Below are positions 36,732 through 48,331 of a stretch of 64,000 bases of DNA, in pieces. The position numbers and the translations under genes are program-made. Position 1 is the stretch's first letter; the number at the start of each line of letters is the position of its first letter. The notes under the pieces were generated by a model. It worked only from the letters and a program-made list of their open reading frames with translations. It made no database searches and was not told the DNA's origin. Source of the stretch: Polytrichum commune (taxonomy: Eukaryota > Streptophyta > Polytrichopsida > Polytrichales > Polytrichaceae); NCBI GenBank assembly GCA_950295325.1, contig OX485803.1:24862001-24926000 (forward strand), read 5' to 3'.

Positions 36732-37198
36732 TTCGAGCATGACGACCACCTAGTGGAAAGACCTCCTCAAGATGAGCACACCATATTCAATAAATCCATT
36801 TATTATGCAAAAAGTCATATTATTTGTGTACCAAGATAATGATTTTTTTTTACGGTCTCAACAAACTACTGCAAAACTCCATTCGGTACCTCAAAACACT
36901 TACAACACTACATAACTTACCTCTTTCACACTCATTAAAAAGATATTTCATATCCAAACAAATCCTATCTGCGATCCTAACCACTCATCGTCCTAGATAG
37001 CCTTCCACAACATGCTATTGATCCATTCAAGTTTGCTCCTCCACGGTCCTCTTTTCATCATCAATTGTTACAGTTGTTTGTCACACATAACCTGTACAAA
37101 CTAAATCTCACTTTGGAAAGCAAAACTCATGCTCAATCATTAACGCTTTTTTAAAAGCACATTCCACAATCCCTCCAACATCCTTGTCAAGCTCTTAA
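36732..37198. other. Intergenic, nothing recognised
   Basis: AT-rich DNA without a supported gene or repeat. Confidence 0.5.
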
Positions 37199-37971
37199 GA
37201 GCAAGCCCAATCGTTCCTTAATCTGCATCTGGGAATGGAAAGTGGTCTCCGTTCAAGATGCAGATGTAGACCCAAGCAAAATTGCCACTCATCCTGCACT
37301 GTTTTTTTCACCGACTTTTGAATTTCCTCTAAAACGATTGGTGTTTTCCTGATGTTATGAACATAAACCGGTTATTTTCCAAACTCGTTCATTTCATTTG
37401 TGATGGTTAATTTTCTGAAGTCTCAAACCTTGACCGCTTATTTCTCAAACTCATCCCGTTCATTTGTAACTAGTAATCTTCCTTAAGTCTCAAACCTCAA
37501 TTAATTATTTTTTCAAACACATCCGGTTCATCTATAGCTAGTAATTTTCCTGAAGACTTTAAACCTCAACCGGTTATTTCTCAAACGCATCTGGTTCATC
37601 TGTAACTAAGTTAGTAACTTTCTTGAAGACCCTAAACCTCAACTGGTTATCTCTCAAACACATCCGGTTCGTCTATAACTAGTAATTTTCTGAAGTCTCA
37701 AACCTCAACCGGTTATTTCTCCAACATATCCAGTTCATCTATAACTGGCTAATATTAGAGAAAAGTAGTAGGTCGAAGGTTTAATAAATAATTGTATTAT
37801 CATATATAACCATCCCTATATATCTCTTACATATGCAGGGAGTTCGAGGCTTCTAGCATCACTTTTCATCCATGTTTGAATTACACACCAGTGAGTGGGC
37901 GACTTCCTTGCATCCGCATCTGCATTGCGGATGTGAAAGTGCATCTGCAGATGTAGGGTGTGACCTTGCCC
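37199..37971. mobile_element. Harbinger-like MITE, GAGCAAGCCC group, copy 3, with internal tandem array
   Basis: The left end GAGCAAGCCCAATCGTTCC and right end GTGACCTTGCCC are both flanked by TAA (37,196-37,198 and 37,972-37,974). The usual GATGCAGATG blocks sit inside each end. The centre is filled by the ACCGGTTGA-type tandem array at 37,360-37,755. Confidence 0.65.
37360..37755. repeat. Tandem array of about six ACCGGTT units
   Basis: Units of about 65-75 bases, each with 'CTCAAACCTCAACCGGTTAT', 'TCTCAAACACATCCGGTTCA' and 'TCTATAACTAGTAATTTTC', are repeated about six times with divergence. The unit is the inverse complement of the core of the dispersed elements at 20.3, 29.8 and 34.6 kb, where it occurs once. 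Confidence 0.7.
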
Positions 37972-40963
37972 TAAAGATGCACACATCAAATGTTGTGAAA
38001 GGGGTCAAATTTCTTTGATAATCGTTGTCAACCTCACACACATATAAATTGGAGGTCGTCAAAGAAGTCAAGTTCCCCAATCCATCCAATATTGTTGACA
38101 AGCTCATACACGATCTCAAATGCAAGATTGTCAAAGAAGTCAAGTTTCCCAATCCATCCGGTATCGTTGTCAAGCTCATACACAATCTCAAATCTAGGGT
38201 TGTCAAAGCAATCAAGTTCCTCAATACCTCCGGTATCATTGTCAACCTATAATATTTTCTCAATTTGAGGGTTGTCAGTGAAGTTCCCCAATTCTTTTGG
38301 TATTGTCGTCAAATTCGAACAACTATGTAGATCTACTTCTGTTAAAGTGGTAATCAAAAACATTTCCTTGGGTATTAGATTGAGGAATTCACATCCTTGT
38401 AATTGCAATACATGTAAGTTTACAAAAGATCTCCAAAGATGTATATCTATTACCAATTTTTTGCAAGTCTCCAAATGCATCTCATCCCAAGTTAATAATT
38501 CTAGATTTTTTAATAAAACACTTCAATGTAGAAGAGTGTGTAGCAAGTGAGAAAATGCACTCTATATTGTTGATAATATTTGAAATTATACTTGTACTTG
38601 GCATGCAATTAGTCATGGATTTGCAAACTTTCATCACCTTCACCATCAATATCTATGGTTATCAATGCTCGATGGACCAAACTCTTCAGTGCAAAAACTC
38701 GAGAGATGTTGTTATCAATCCAAATGCATAAGGTTTTTTTTCCTTTGACGTGCTACTAGGATGCACATCTCTATTGAAGAAGCAAGCTATGTCCAAAAAC
38801 TTTTTTTTTTCCCGTCCTCAATTAAACCATTATCAAAGCTTACTCTCAAGGTATTCATTATCTCATCCTCCCCCCATCCAAACTTCTTCCTCTTTTCATC
38901 CTTTGCAATGTGCATTCCCAACTTCACAACCTCCCCTTTCCACATATGTATGCCCCCCATGACTTTCAAACTCAATGGCATGCCCTTGCAAGCTTCCACA
39001 ATTTTGTCATGTATATCATTGAATTGTGGTGATAAATGAGATTCATTCCAAGGAGAATGAATGTTAAAGAGAATGTTTGCTACATTTTCATCTAACTTGC
39101 AAACATGTAATCTGTTACCATTCATACCAATTGCACTCCAACCACAAGTTGTTATGAGTAATGTGCTACCCCTTGCTCCAATCTAAGATGACCATTGGTA
39201 TAATGTCATCCACTTGAGTTTCATCCTTAACATCATCCAAGATCAAAAGACTTTCTTTTCATCCAATAATTCTTCCATCAATTTGTGTGCATCCACTACA
39301 ACCTTATCCATGCCAAGTTTTGATTAAATTTCTCGTAGAATATCAAGTGAATACCTACTTTTGTATTACCCAACAGAGCATGATGCATTGTATGTGGACT
39401 TCACATCATCAAATATGGCATTTGCAAATGTGGTCTTCCCTATTCCACCCACACAAGCAATACCCCAAGTATTCACCTTAATGAGGTGATAGTTTACTCT
39501 TGCAACATTCTCGAGGCCAACCACCGTTGAATAGATGAATATTGTTCCATCAAACACCTATGTGCACAACACATATTGTATCAATAAAAATGTGATGACT
39601 TACCACTGAAAATGCATGTTCATCTTTCAACAATCACAATAATATACCAACGCAAATAACAAGTTCAAAATAACTTAAATAGTGAATGCATCAGAATGGA
39701 AGTGGCATTTACCTTCTCACAACCATGAGAATTTGTTTTGTTCCTTGCAGTCTTTCAATGTCATTGACATCTTTTGGAAAAGATTCCTAACTTCATCAAT
39801 TGCAGAACCATATCACTCAAACATGTTCCTTGCATGAACATTTTCTTCAAGCCTATAAAGTCTTTCGCAAATATTAGAGAGTGTTGTTCCTCTATCAAAT
39901 TGGTAAGTTGTTGGCAATTGATAGGTAGCTCCAACCTTTCATCATTCTTTCCTTGTTGAGGAATTTCTCTTATATCATGTTTGTGATGAAATTGTACCTT
40001 TTGTGAAAGGATCTCTGAATATGTCATAGCAAAGGACCATACATCCACTTGGAAAGGACATGGCATACAAGCTAGGCTTTATTTCCTTGCCTTATATAGT
40101 ACCTAGGTGTCCCAATATTTGAGTTTTTTGTGTTTGTGGTTTGCTTTGAACTTCCATTTTGAAAGTACTGTCATCAATTTATTTGACATTAAAATGGTAA
40201 GGACTCATCTTTTTTGTAGTATCAATGGTCATGGAGCTTCAAACACATTGTCCAACTTTAAGTTAAGATGGGCAACATGCATGTCATGAAGATACCACAT
40301 GCCATTTCCAAATTGAAGAATAACATCAATTGCAACAACATTTGGTAAGGGTGTCTTATTTAGCTTCTCCAACATTTTAGTCAAACTCGTTACTATTAAT
40401 TCCATCACCAAATATAACTCTTCGTGTTCTTCACTTATTCCACAACAAAAATATTTGATGAAGTTTGGGTGGCTCAAGCATGCTAAGATTCCAACCTCTT
40501 TGCAAAAACCATGGAAATCATCTAGAACTCTCAACTTTTTGGGTGCACTTGGTACTCCCAAGAATTTTGATCATACATTGATCCGGATGCACCTAAACCC
40601 AGTAGTTTAATACATGTAGGTTTTGGATAGTTGGCAAGTATTTCCAAAGCATTTGTTTTTGCACCTTTCACTTGATGTAAGTCACATTTCAATCTCTTCT
40701 ACAAATGCTTTAAAGTGTTCTACAACACTTAAATCAAACAAAAGTTCATGAAAGGCCTCTTTGTTGTTGAAAAAAATTAAATGGCACCAATCTCCACTAC
40801 CACATGCGTTCAACAATGCTTCTTTTTGTGTGTGTATAACACAACGTAACTCCACCACAAGCCTAACTTCAAAGGATTGCTTGGTTGATGTGATCATCTC
40901 AATGCTACTATCCATAATTGTAGAAAGCTTGGTGACAAGTCTTGTACATTGTTGCTTACTCAA
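37859..40963 (-). pseudogene. Kinase-NB-ARC-LRR resistance-gene pseudogene
   Basis: Read on the minus strand from 40,963 downward, pieces of one protein appear in order but in shifting frames. An N-terminal region contains GSGDWCHLIFFNNKEAF. A kinase-like domain (40,561-40,229) has HLNLKLDN where HRDLKxxN is expected, so the catalytic Asp is lost. C-lobe DVWSFAMTYSEIL lies near 40,047. The NB-ARC part has P-loop GGIGKTT (about 39,435-39,455), kinase-2 LLILDDV (about 39,240), a GSTLLITT block, GLPL-type GMPLSLKV (about 38,963-38,986), FLDIACFF (about 38,785) and an IHD motif. Leucine-rich repeats of 24 residues follow to 37,995, with IPDGLGNLTSLT. Several stops and one-base shifts (for example after KKVF, at KGxSTLL, and in the A-run before FLDIACFF) mark it as broken. 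Kinase-NB-LRR fusion is a class I associate with mosses. Confidence 0.75.
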
Positions 40964-41142
40964 CTCATTGTCTTGTTGCTAAATTGTGTGCATGTTGGCT
41001 ATTTCTTGCTCTTTCCATGGTAAACATTCCCAAAAATCACATCAATGCGGTTTCTCCTTTGTTAACAAGTGTCAAGAAGTATATGAAGCAAGCTATCATG
41101 AACTACCAAAGCATTGATAGTTCTTTCACCAATAATTGTTAA

Positions 41143-41940
41143 AGCTTGAAATCATGACAACATAAAACCTACATATGACATCAACATTGCATTCTATGCA
41201 AACATGAATACAAAAACCCATACTCCCAATTTTACATAATACAAATGGATAATCCAAAATACTTGTGCAAATCACAATCCTAAAAATTACGAAAAATCAT
41301 AATTTGAATTCATTCTAATAGAGAATCCTTAAATTAGGTAGAGCCTTGAAATTTCAAAAAGAGATAGACAATAGAGCAAAGGAAACAAAATATAAAGCCT
41401 TCAAAGGAACACCTCTCATTTGTTCTCGTCTAATTGTGCTCATATTTTAATCTTTGTCCCTTCTAATTGTCCCAAGATTTATATCATGGCCACATGTTCT
41501 TTTATAAGCTTTGTTTATATTGCTTGGGAAAATAAAATGTGCCAACTCCCATGCAATTCAATATATACTCATATTATGCATCACTAATCATTAACAACCA
41601 CTAACATAGCAATCTTTGCATACAAGTGATAAAACTCAATATTAAGAACAAGGATTTTAGATCCTACATTCATCTATATTGTGGTGAAGTTACACGACTT
41701 GGATATCTTGCAAGCACAAAATGCAAAGGTGACCTAAAACAATTCAAACAAGAAGTTTACATTAATTTTATTACTGATGTTGTTGTTGATTCTTATTACA
41801 AACGACGTGGTATAGAATTCCATCAAATTTAAAAGAAAACAAGGTGCTATACATGAGACTTAGCCCAATGTATTTGGTTGCAATGATTTATATTTTTTTG
41901 TACAAAACTATCTCAAGTAAAATAGAATCTAAAAATAAAA
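41143..41940. other. Intergenic, nothing recognised
   Basis: Upstream flank of the kinase-NB-LRR pseudogene. No promoter element or gene can be supported. Confidence 0.45.
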
Positions 41941-43260
41941 GTTCATGTTTTAAGGACTTCAAATAACATTAATGCACACAATCAATTTAAGGACAAGGCT
42001 ATGGACAAAAATGCCAATGAAATTCAAAAAATTCTCCAATGAGGACCTGAGGAACACGCAATGTATATAAATATGACCCCCAAAAGAGTCTATATACAAT
42101 CTAGCTCTATATACCCCCCATGATATCCACAAAATTACAAACAACCTTAAAAACATCTACCTTGTAAACAACCACATTAGACGACCCACCCTCTCAACAT
42201 AACCACCCAAAGAGACTCCTCATAGCCTCAACGATGAGGTTCATCACATGGTTCCCATAAAATTACAATCCAAAAAACCAAAGCCCACATTGACATTCAT
42301 AGTAAGAACCAAGTAACATCCTAGCAAGTTATGGAATAACCAAACATGCCATCAACCCCATTCCACATAAACACATAGCCCACACCATACCATATAGATT
42401 GGCTATACCACCCTTGGCATAAAATCTCACAAGAATAATCAGAAACTTCAAAACATTCATCAACAAAATAACATAACAAAGAGGCGGTTGAAAAAACTAA
42501 GAATTTCCAATATGCAAACAAATGGATATCCAATGACCAAATCCATCATTAATTATCCAACTCATTATGGAAAACACAACAAAGCACCGACGCATGAGTA
42601 ATGCAAATATCAAAATTTAGGTCAACACAATGATAGGGAAACCAAAGGAAAAACCTCCTCTATCCCCATAAATTCCCCAATCCCAATTGCACTCTATGCA
42701 AAGCAATGACAAGGAAACCTGACCACACTTACTATCAACATGCAACCACAAATTTCTCAAAGGCCTCCGAATAGCAAGCACAACACTGCTAACCAAACAA
42801 ATCACCAACTCACTCGAATCAAACATACATACAAGACACTATGCACTCATAAATGCCAGCAAAACGACAATAACCCCCAAGATAACACCATTCCATCATG
42901 ATTTCTATAGTGCACATGCCTAGCAAGTTTACGCCTTGACATATTACATAGACAAAGTGTGCCACAAGAACAATTAAACCCAATCATGTTGTCCCCTAAC
43001 CTACCCATCCAAATAATAGCAATCATATGGGCACATAATAGATACACGGACCAAGCCATCAAAACTACACGAGATAAATATAACCCACTTATAACCATAA
43101 TTAAAGCACGACGATGGCTAGTAAACCCACTCATAACCATTACAACAGGAGTCCATTGATCCTTCTACACACAGAGCATCAAATTGCTCAAACAATTGCA
43201 AATACCCCCCAAACTCATCAATAAAACAATGAAAAACAACCACCATATTGCCATAAAAAT
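41941..43260. other. Strand-asymmetric A/C-rich block
   Basis: For about 1.3 kb the plus strand is strikingly rich in A and C and poor in G and T, unlike the flanks. Minus frames of 69-97 codons here are Gly/Val/Leu/Cys/Trp-rich, simply because the minus strand is G/T-rich. No protein family is recognised on either strand. Its nature is unknown. Confidence 0.5.
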
Positions 43261-43675
43261 ACCTTTGCATTCTTGTGATTAGTGCATGCCACATGTTTGT
43301 CAATGAATAATGCCAAATGCCAATACTTTTAGATATTAGTGCCAAGATGAACAATGTTTGCTAGATCTTTTGGTGGCACTAAAACACAAGGGAATTTATT
43401 AATATCACCTTTGCTACTTTCCCACACTCACTAATTGGTATATTTAGTCTAGATATACTTGCAACTGAGTATGCACATTTGCTCACTAAGTAATCAGTGT
43501 ACTTCATGACTACCTAGCTTTTTCATGAAAGTTCTACACTATCTGTTCATTTGCAGAAAATACATCTAAGTAACTTGTTGACTTCTAAATTGTTAATTGC
43601 ATTCTATGGTACATTACTTTAATACCACAAGTGATAAGCAGGGGAAGCACTTGGGTGTCAAAATGCTACACTAAA

Positions 43676-43968
43676 TATGATATTTAGTGCTACCACTTCA
43701 AATTGTCTTGCTCAATACTAATTGTAAACCACGGTATAGTGTCACCAACACTAAATGTTAACCCAACATTATTTGTCATTCCTTGTAAATTCTTTCGGGG
43801 AACATAGAGTTATAGTGTTGCAAAAACTGCCACTTACCAAGTGATTCTTCATGCAAATTTCAATCATCGAGGACTATATTTGTTCAATCACTCATAAGTC
43901 GTTTCATCTGAAAAGTTACCATAGCGACATTGAATACCATATGACACTAAATACCACATTCAGTGCAC
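43676..43968. mobile_element. Foldback MITE, CACTAC-like group, copy 5
   Basis: The left end CTACACTAAATATGATATTT and right end CACTAAATACCACATTCAGTG form diverged inverted repeats. The interior is an inverted relative of the element at 44,404 ('CCATATGACACTAAATA' against 'TTTAGTGTCATATGG'). Confidence 0.6.
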
Positions 43969-44403
43969 TTCTTTGATATGACTCATGAACTTCTGTCGAG
44001 GTTGAACATTTTGATGTCGGGATAAGACTATAGATCCAGCACCAAACTTGAAAATACTAACATCCGAAAGGGAAAGTCAGGCTCAAAAGCAAAAGGTAAG
44101 AAGCTCCATTTATGTAACTGAAGTAGATTCGCATGCAATAGGCACCTGAGGATTTCGAAACAGGTTGTGTCATTCTTTGTATTGAAGATCCATGTTTCTA
44201 CGAGACGGAGCTGCTTTCTAGATTTTCAAGGTTGGTGGGTTTGTTAGCAATACTGCTGTGTGGTCAGAAGGAATTGAAGCGCAAGTTCTGCATGCATGTC
44301 TCATACTTGTAAAGAACCTAATGCCTACTTCACTGTAGGCTGCCGGATTGTATCATGATGATGTATATGAGTGACAACTACTGCCAATCTCATACTTCCT
44401 TAA

Positions 44404-44782
44404 CTACACTGAATGTGATATTTAGTGTCATATGGTACTTAATGTCAATATGGTAACTTTCTGGGTGACACTTATCATGAATAAGTGAACAAATACTGTC
44501 ATGGATGATGGGTGAGTCCACCCATTGGCCAAATCCCTACCTTCTCTTGTCACCAACTTCTGATGAAGTATTGTCATGGATGATTGAAATTTGAATGAAA
44601 AATCACTTGGTAAGTGACAGTCATTGCAACACTGTAAATCTATAATCCCCCAACTTTTTTTACGAGGAATGACAGATAATGTTGGGTTATCGTTTAGTGT
44701 TGGCAACTCTATACTGTGGCTTACAACTAGTATTGAGCAAGATAATTAGAATAGGTGACATTGAATATCATATTTAGTGTAG
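44404..44782. mobile_element. Foldback MITE, CACTAC-like group, copy 6
   Basis: The left end CTACACTGAATGTGATATTT and right end ATATCATATTTAGTGTAG are inverted repeats. It is in the opposite orientation to copy 5, 0.4 kb away. A worn fragment of the same end (GCACTGAATATTGAGTTTAG) lies near 46,925. Confidence 0.65.
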
Positions 44783-44849
44783 ATTGAATTAGATATCTAT
44801 TCAATCTAAACTAAATCAGATTGAAGAACATACATGAACTTCCCAGGTG

Positions 44850-46100
44850 TATATTGCGCAGCAGGCAATGACGGGCACCACTAGGACCCATATCCAAATG
44901 CTAAATTCTTTACCATTTAAAGATCCTTAACAACACATGTGAGATTGAACTAGTCGGGGTAGATTTGACTGCAATATTAAGTACTGTAGAACCGCAAAAC
45001 CTTGCAAAACACACATGAACTCCAGATATCATGATTCAGAGCGCTCAAACTTTTGCAAATTGTGGCAGTAGAGAAAATAGACAAACTTCCAGGCTGGGGT
45101 GCCCAAAGCCAGCAAAGGAGCCAGCTAACGTCGTATGTCGACATCTACTTGCACTCTCCCGAATGTGTAATTGATTCCGTTCAGCATAAGAGCAGCAGTT
45201 GCAAACCCCTTCGAGCATCAAATCTCTACAAATCTCTTGAAATCGCGAGACAGGAACACTCAGCGGCCAGCTTCTAAGACAGAGTCTGAAATCCAGGGAT
45301 ATTGACTGCAAACTGTTGGTTGTAAACCACACCGAGGAATTTCACCTTTTGCAGAACTTTATGCCACTGGAAAAAGGAGAACACATCCTTGAACATATCG
45401 GGAATATAGAAAAAGATGCTCTATGTGTGAAGATAAAGGATGAGAATATGAATGAAACCCTCGTCACTCCCAAAACAGCGACAATCCAAGGGATCTAGAT
45501 CGAATAAAAGACAGAGTGCGACAACACGTATAGTCCTTCTCGACTTCTCACCTCTGCTGTTACACAGATTTTCAACCTTGAACAGAATGCCAAAATAACG
45601 GGCAAGGAAATAGAGCTTACACGAATGATGGGGCCAACGAAACCGGGGACGCCTGCCACTAGATCGCCGCCAGCGGATCTGTACCTGCCGGATGCAACAA
45701 AAAGCTCAAATTGGTAGCACAGTTCTCACACAGTCTCCCCTACCTCTGAAAACCCTCCACATCTAGATCCTCTCGCTATGAAGCAATAAAAACCATAACT
45801 GTCCGCCTACGCCAAAGCAGGAGTTAAAAGCATTGCACTTTGAGTTTCAAGTCGGGCTTCAACTCCTGCTTTGGCGGAGGCAGACAGTTACAGCATGATT
45901 TCTGCTGCTCAGTCGGAGATGGCGAAGAGTCTGAAGCTCGCTCTGAAGCTGGAGCAGACACAAGAAGAAGAAGAAGAACGCAGGTCCGGGCCGAGCCTCA
46001 CACATTAGGTTCGGCCAGTCGGCCTCGGAGGTTCGGCAGTCTTGGGCAGAGGGAAAAGTGTGACTACGTTAATATTAAATTGGCGTTAAACTGAAGCTGG
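44850..46100. other. GC-richer segment with a hairpin, gene identity not recognised
   Basis: Base composition is closer to the gene-bearing right end than to the flanking DNA. On the minus strand a candidate short exon at about 45,623-45,684 lies between an acceptor-like GGCAG and a donor-like GTGTAAG, but no joining exons could be found. A hairpin at about 45,795-45,893 pairs GCCAAAGCAGGAGTT with AACTCCTGCTTTGGC. A GAA/AGA run is at 45,962-45,978, inside a short plus frame that starts MAKSLKLALKLEQ at 45,920. This may be a decayed or short gene. No function is assigned. Confidence 0.3.
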
Positions 46101-46336
46101 CGTGTGACTTAAGCTAAGTGGAAACTTGGTTAAATGGGGGAAGACTTTGGGTGAGTTTTCATGTAGGCCGCTCGCCCACTAGATTCTAGATAATAGTGGG
46201 TCGGAGGTGTTCGCATGTAGTTAACCATAACCCGCCTATCAGTCACATTCTGGCGGTCCATGGACATGGGTTGCTAGATTTTCATGTGTTCATTGAAGAA
46301 TCTTTAATTTACAAGTGTCGGTCACCTAAGGATTAA

Positions 46337-46697
46337 GGGCCGGTTCGCACTATGGCCAAACTTCGAGAGGAGAAGCGTTTGGACCAATGAAAATGCAGAA
46401 ATGTCCAAAGTCCGTCCTCTCGGCCTTCACACTAGAGGCCAAAGTCCAAAGGGCATCGCCTCCAAAAGAGCCTAGGTGGCAACACTTTTAGGAAGTTATG
46501 GCGCCAAGAGTTCGGCCTCTCGAGCAAAGTTTGGCTCGAGCAAAATGCTCGACCCAAACTTCCGTCGAGAGGCCGAACTTTTTTGGCCGTGGATTATTTT
46601 AATATTTTTTTTAGCCCAAAGGCTTCTCCTCTCGACATAGTTTGGTCTAGAAAAGTGACGCTTCTCCTCTCGACTTGGGCATAGTGTGAACCGGCCC
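46337..46697. mobile_element. Harbinger-like MITE with GGGCCGGTTCGCACTATG ends
   Basis: The ends GGGCCGGTTCGCACTATG and CATAGTGTGAACCGGCCC are inverted repeats with TAA on both flanks (46,334-46,336 and 46,698-46,700). The interior has further inverted blocks such as 'CTTCTCCTCTCGAC' against 'CGAGAGGAGAAGCG'. It is related in end sequence to the GGGCCACTT group but distinct. Confidence 0.8.
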
Positions 46698-47293
46698 TAA
46701 GGTTGGTTGAAAACTCAAGAGAACCAATGCTAGTCTAGAACTCCATCCTTGATAACCGGGAAGAAGAGGTTAGTAGGTGGACCCAAGTTTGAGAAGATGG
46801 AAGTAGCTAGTTGGCACCTATGAACCCTACCCCACTAGATTCCCTCTACAATTGGGTGGGTTTGTCTTTATTCACACTAGAATCTTGTGGGCAAGTGGTC
46901 TATATGGATACTCACCCTTAACTGCACTGAATATTGAGTTTAGTGCCATATGGTACATGTGGTATTAGAGTAGAGGTGCTTATAACCGATCAATTAAGAG
47001 ATTCTACACCAATTATAGAGAAGCATAAGGCAGTGCCAAATTTTCCCATGTAGGAAGATAAAATTAAGGAGGATTGCAACTTTTTTTTGGTAATTTTTAT
47101 CCTTAAATTGAAATTATTGTGCATTTTTGAAGCCAAAAGTTGGCCTGTACACATTGCCAATGCCTAGAGTTTGCCATAACCACTCATTGTAAGACTAATT
47201 TCTCGTCACTTTAGCACTCAAACCCGGGGACATGTGTCATGGCATTATCAATTCCTTGGTGATACCATAATTGAAGTTGGAGACTTAAAATTT

Positions 47294-47403
47294 GTTTTCA
47301 TGTAGGCCACTCGCCCACTAGACTCTAATGGAAATGTAGATTCCACTTGATGGAATCTACATTTCCACTAGACTTTGCCAAGCAAAGTGGCCTACATGAA
47401 AAC
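47294..47403. repeat. Short foldback repeat
   Basis: GTTTTCATGTAGGCCACT on the left and AGTGGCCTACATGAAAAC on the right are perfect inverted repeats. The middle (GGAAATGTAGATTCCA against TGGAATCTACATTTCC) is a second hairpin. Related single-arm sequences occur near 46,155, 46,885 and 58,257. Confidence 0.7.
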
Positions 47404-48103
47404 TAATAGTTAGAAACCGTGATACATGAATTGTAGAACCTTATTTTAAGCACCCACAACAAAAAGAAACTACTGAAATCAATCCCAACCTAATCGAAAT
47501 TATGACACATTGTAGATTCTCGATGAGGTCTTGATCAGGAATAGGTGGTTCTACTATACATCTAGTCATAACAGGTTGATTGAGTCACATGTCCGCTCTT
47601 CTATAGTTCGTTTCGAGAGTGACAAATATGGACTCGACACCTTCGATGGTGTTGAAATGCCATGTTGTTTTGCTTCTTAATGAGTGGGTGCGTTTTCAAT
47701 CCCTAATCCATTAAAGGCTCTGAAACTTACGTCAGCCACTTCCACTCATGGAATTTGTGTGGTGGACATCTAGATTACAAGTAGATTCTAAATTAGATTC
47801 AAACTGATAGGAAGAAACCGAGGCTGGCAACTCACTCTCATCAGAGTGACAATGTCTCCATTCTTACAGTCACTTGTAGCCAGTCGGCATGCTTGAGTTT
47901 CACATGCAAGCATATACATATTACCTTTCAACTGAAGTCGTGAATTTTTAATCGCTCTAATACCATCACTTGCCTCCAGATGAAATCGCCATGGGCCCTT
48001 CTCCATATGAAGGGCTCCTGAGGAGTGTATACAAATCGAGTTCAGCTTGATGGAAAAAATTGCAGGGAGCAGAGCTTGTAAAAATTGCAACAATTTGCTG
48101 CAA
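47404..48103. other. Intergenic, nothing recognised
   Basis: No gene is supported. The 101-codon minus frame at 47,788-48,093 has no domain and runs into the repeat array. Confidence 0.45.
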
Positions 48104-48331
48104 CTTGTTCACAGAATTTCTCCATGAACTGCAGAGAGCGGTCCCAACTGGCAAGAAAGCAATGACAAGGAAGCGGAAACTGGCTTCGGATGGATTCAAG
48201 TTTGATATGTGGGAGTTAACAACTACAATATGCATATCAAATTAAAGTGGCTTTAGATTCTGATAATTTAAGAGATCCATCATGTTTGCTGCACTTGTGG
48301 ACATAATTTCTCCATGGACTGCAAAGAGCGG
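48104..48331. repeat. Direct repeat array, first part
   Basis: The unit 'TTTCTCCATGGACTGCAGAG', then 'GCGGTCCCAACTCGCAAGCAA', then 'GGATTCAAGTTTGAT', then 'GCATATCAAATTAAAGTGGC' is present here. It recurs twice more at 49,531-49,845, on the far side of a 1.2-kb insertion. Confidence 0.65.

Noticed and set aside
37360-37755. Regularly spaced repeats that might suggest a CRISPR array
   Set aside because: Units are diverged and contiguous without unique spacers, and the context is a plant nuclear genome.
38025-38252. Plus-strand frame with a repeated Val-Lys-Glu-Val-Lys-Phe-Pro-Asn pattern
   Set aside because: It is the antisense of the leucine-rich repeats of the pseudogene on the minus strand.
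40229-40561. An intact, active receptor-like kinase gene
   Set aside because: The HRD motif lacks the catalytic Asp, the frame closes before the activation segment, and the downstream parts are shifted, so it belongs to the larger pseudogene.
42847-43140. 97-codon minus frame with many hydrophobic residues, resembling a membrane protein
   Set aside because: The hydrophobic bias follows from the G/T-rich minus strand of the asymmetric block. No family is recognised and neighbouring frames share the bias.
47788-48235. Overlapping minus frames of 89-101 codons
   Set aside because: They run through the direct-repeat array, and a related frame recurs at 49,630-49,890 only because the DNA is repeated.
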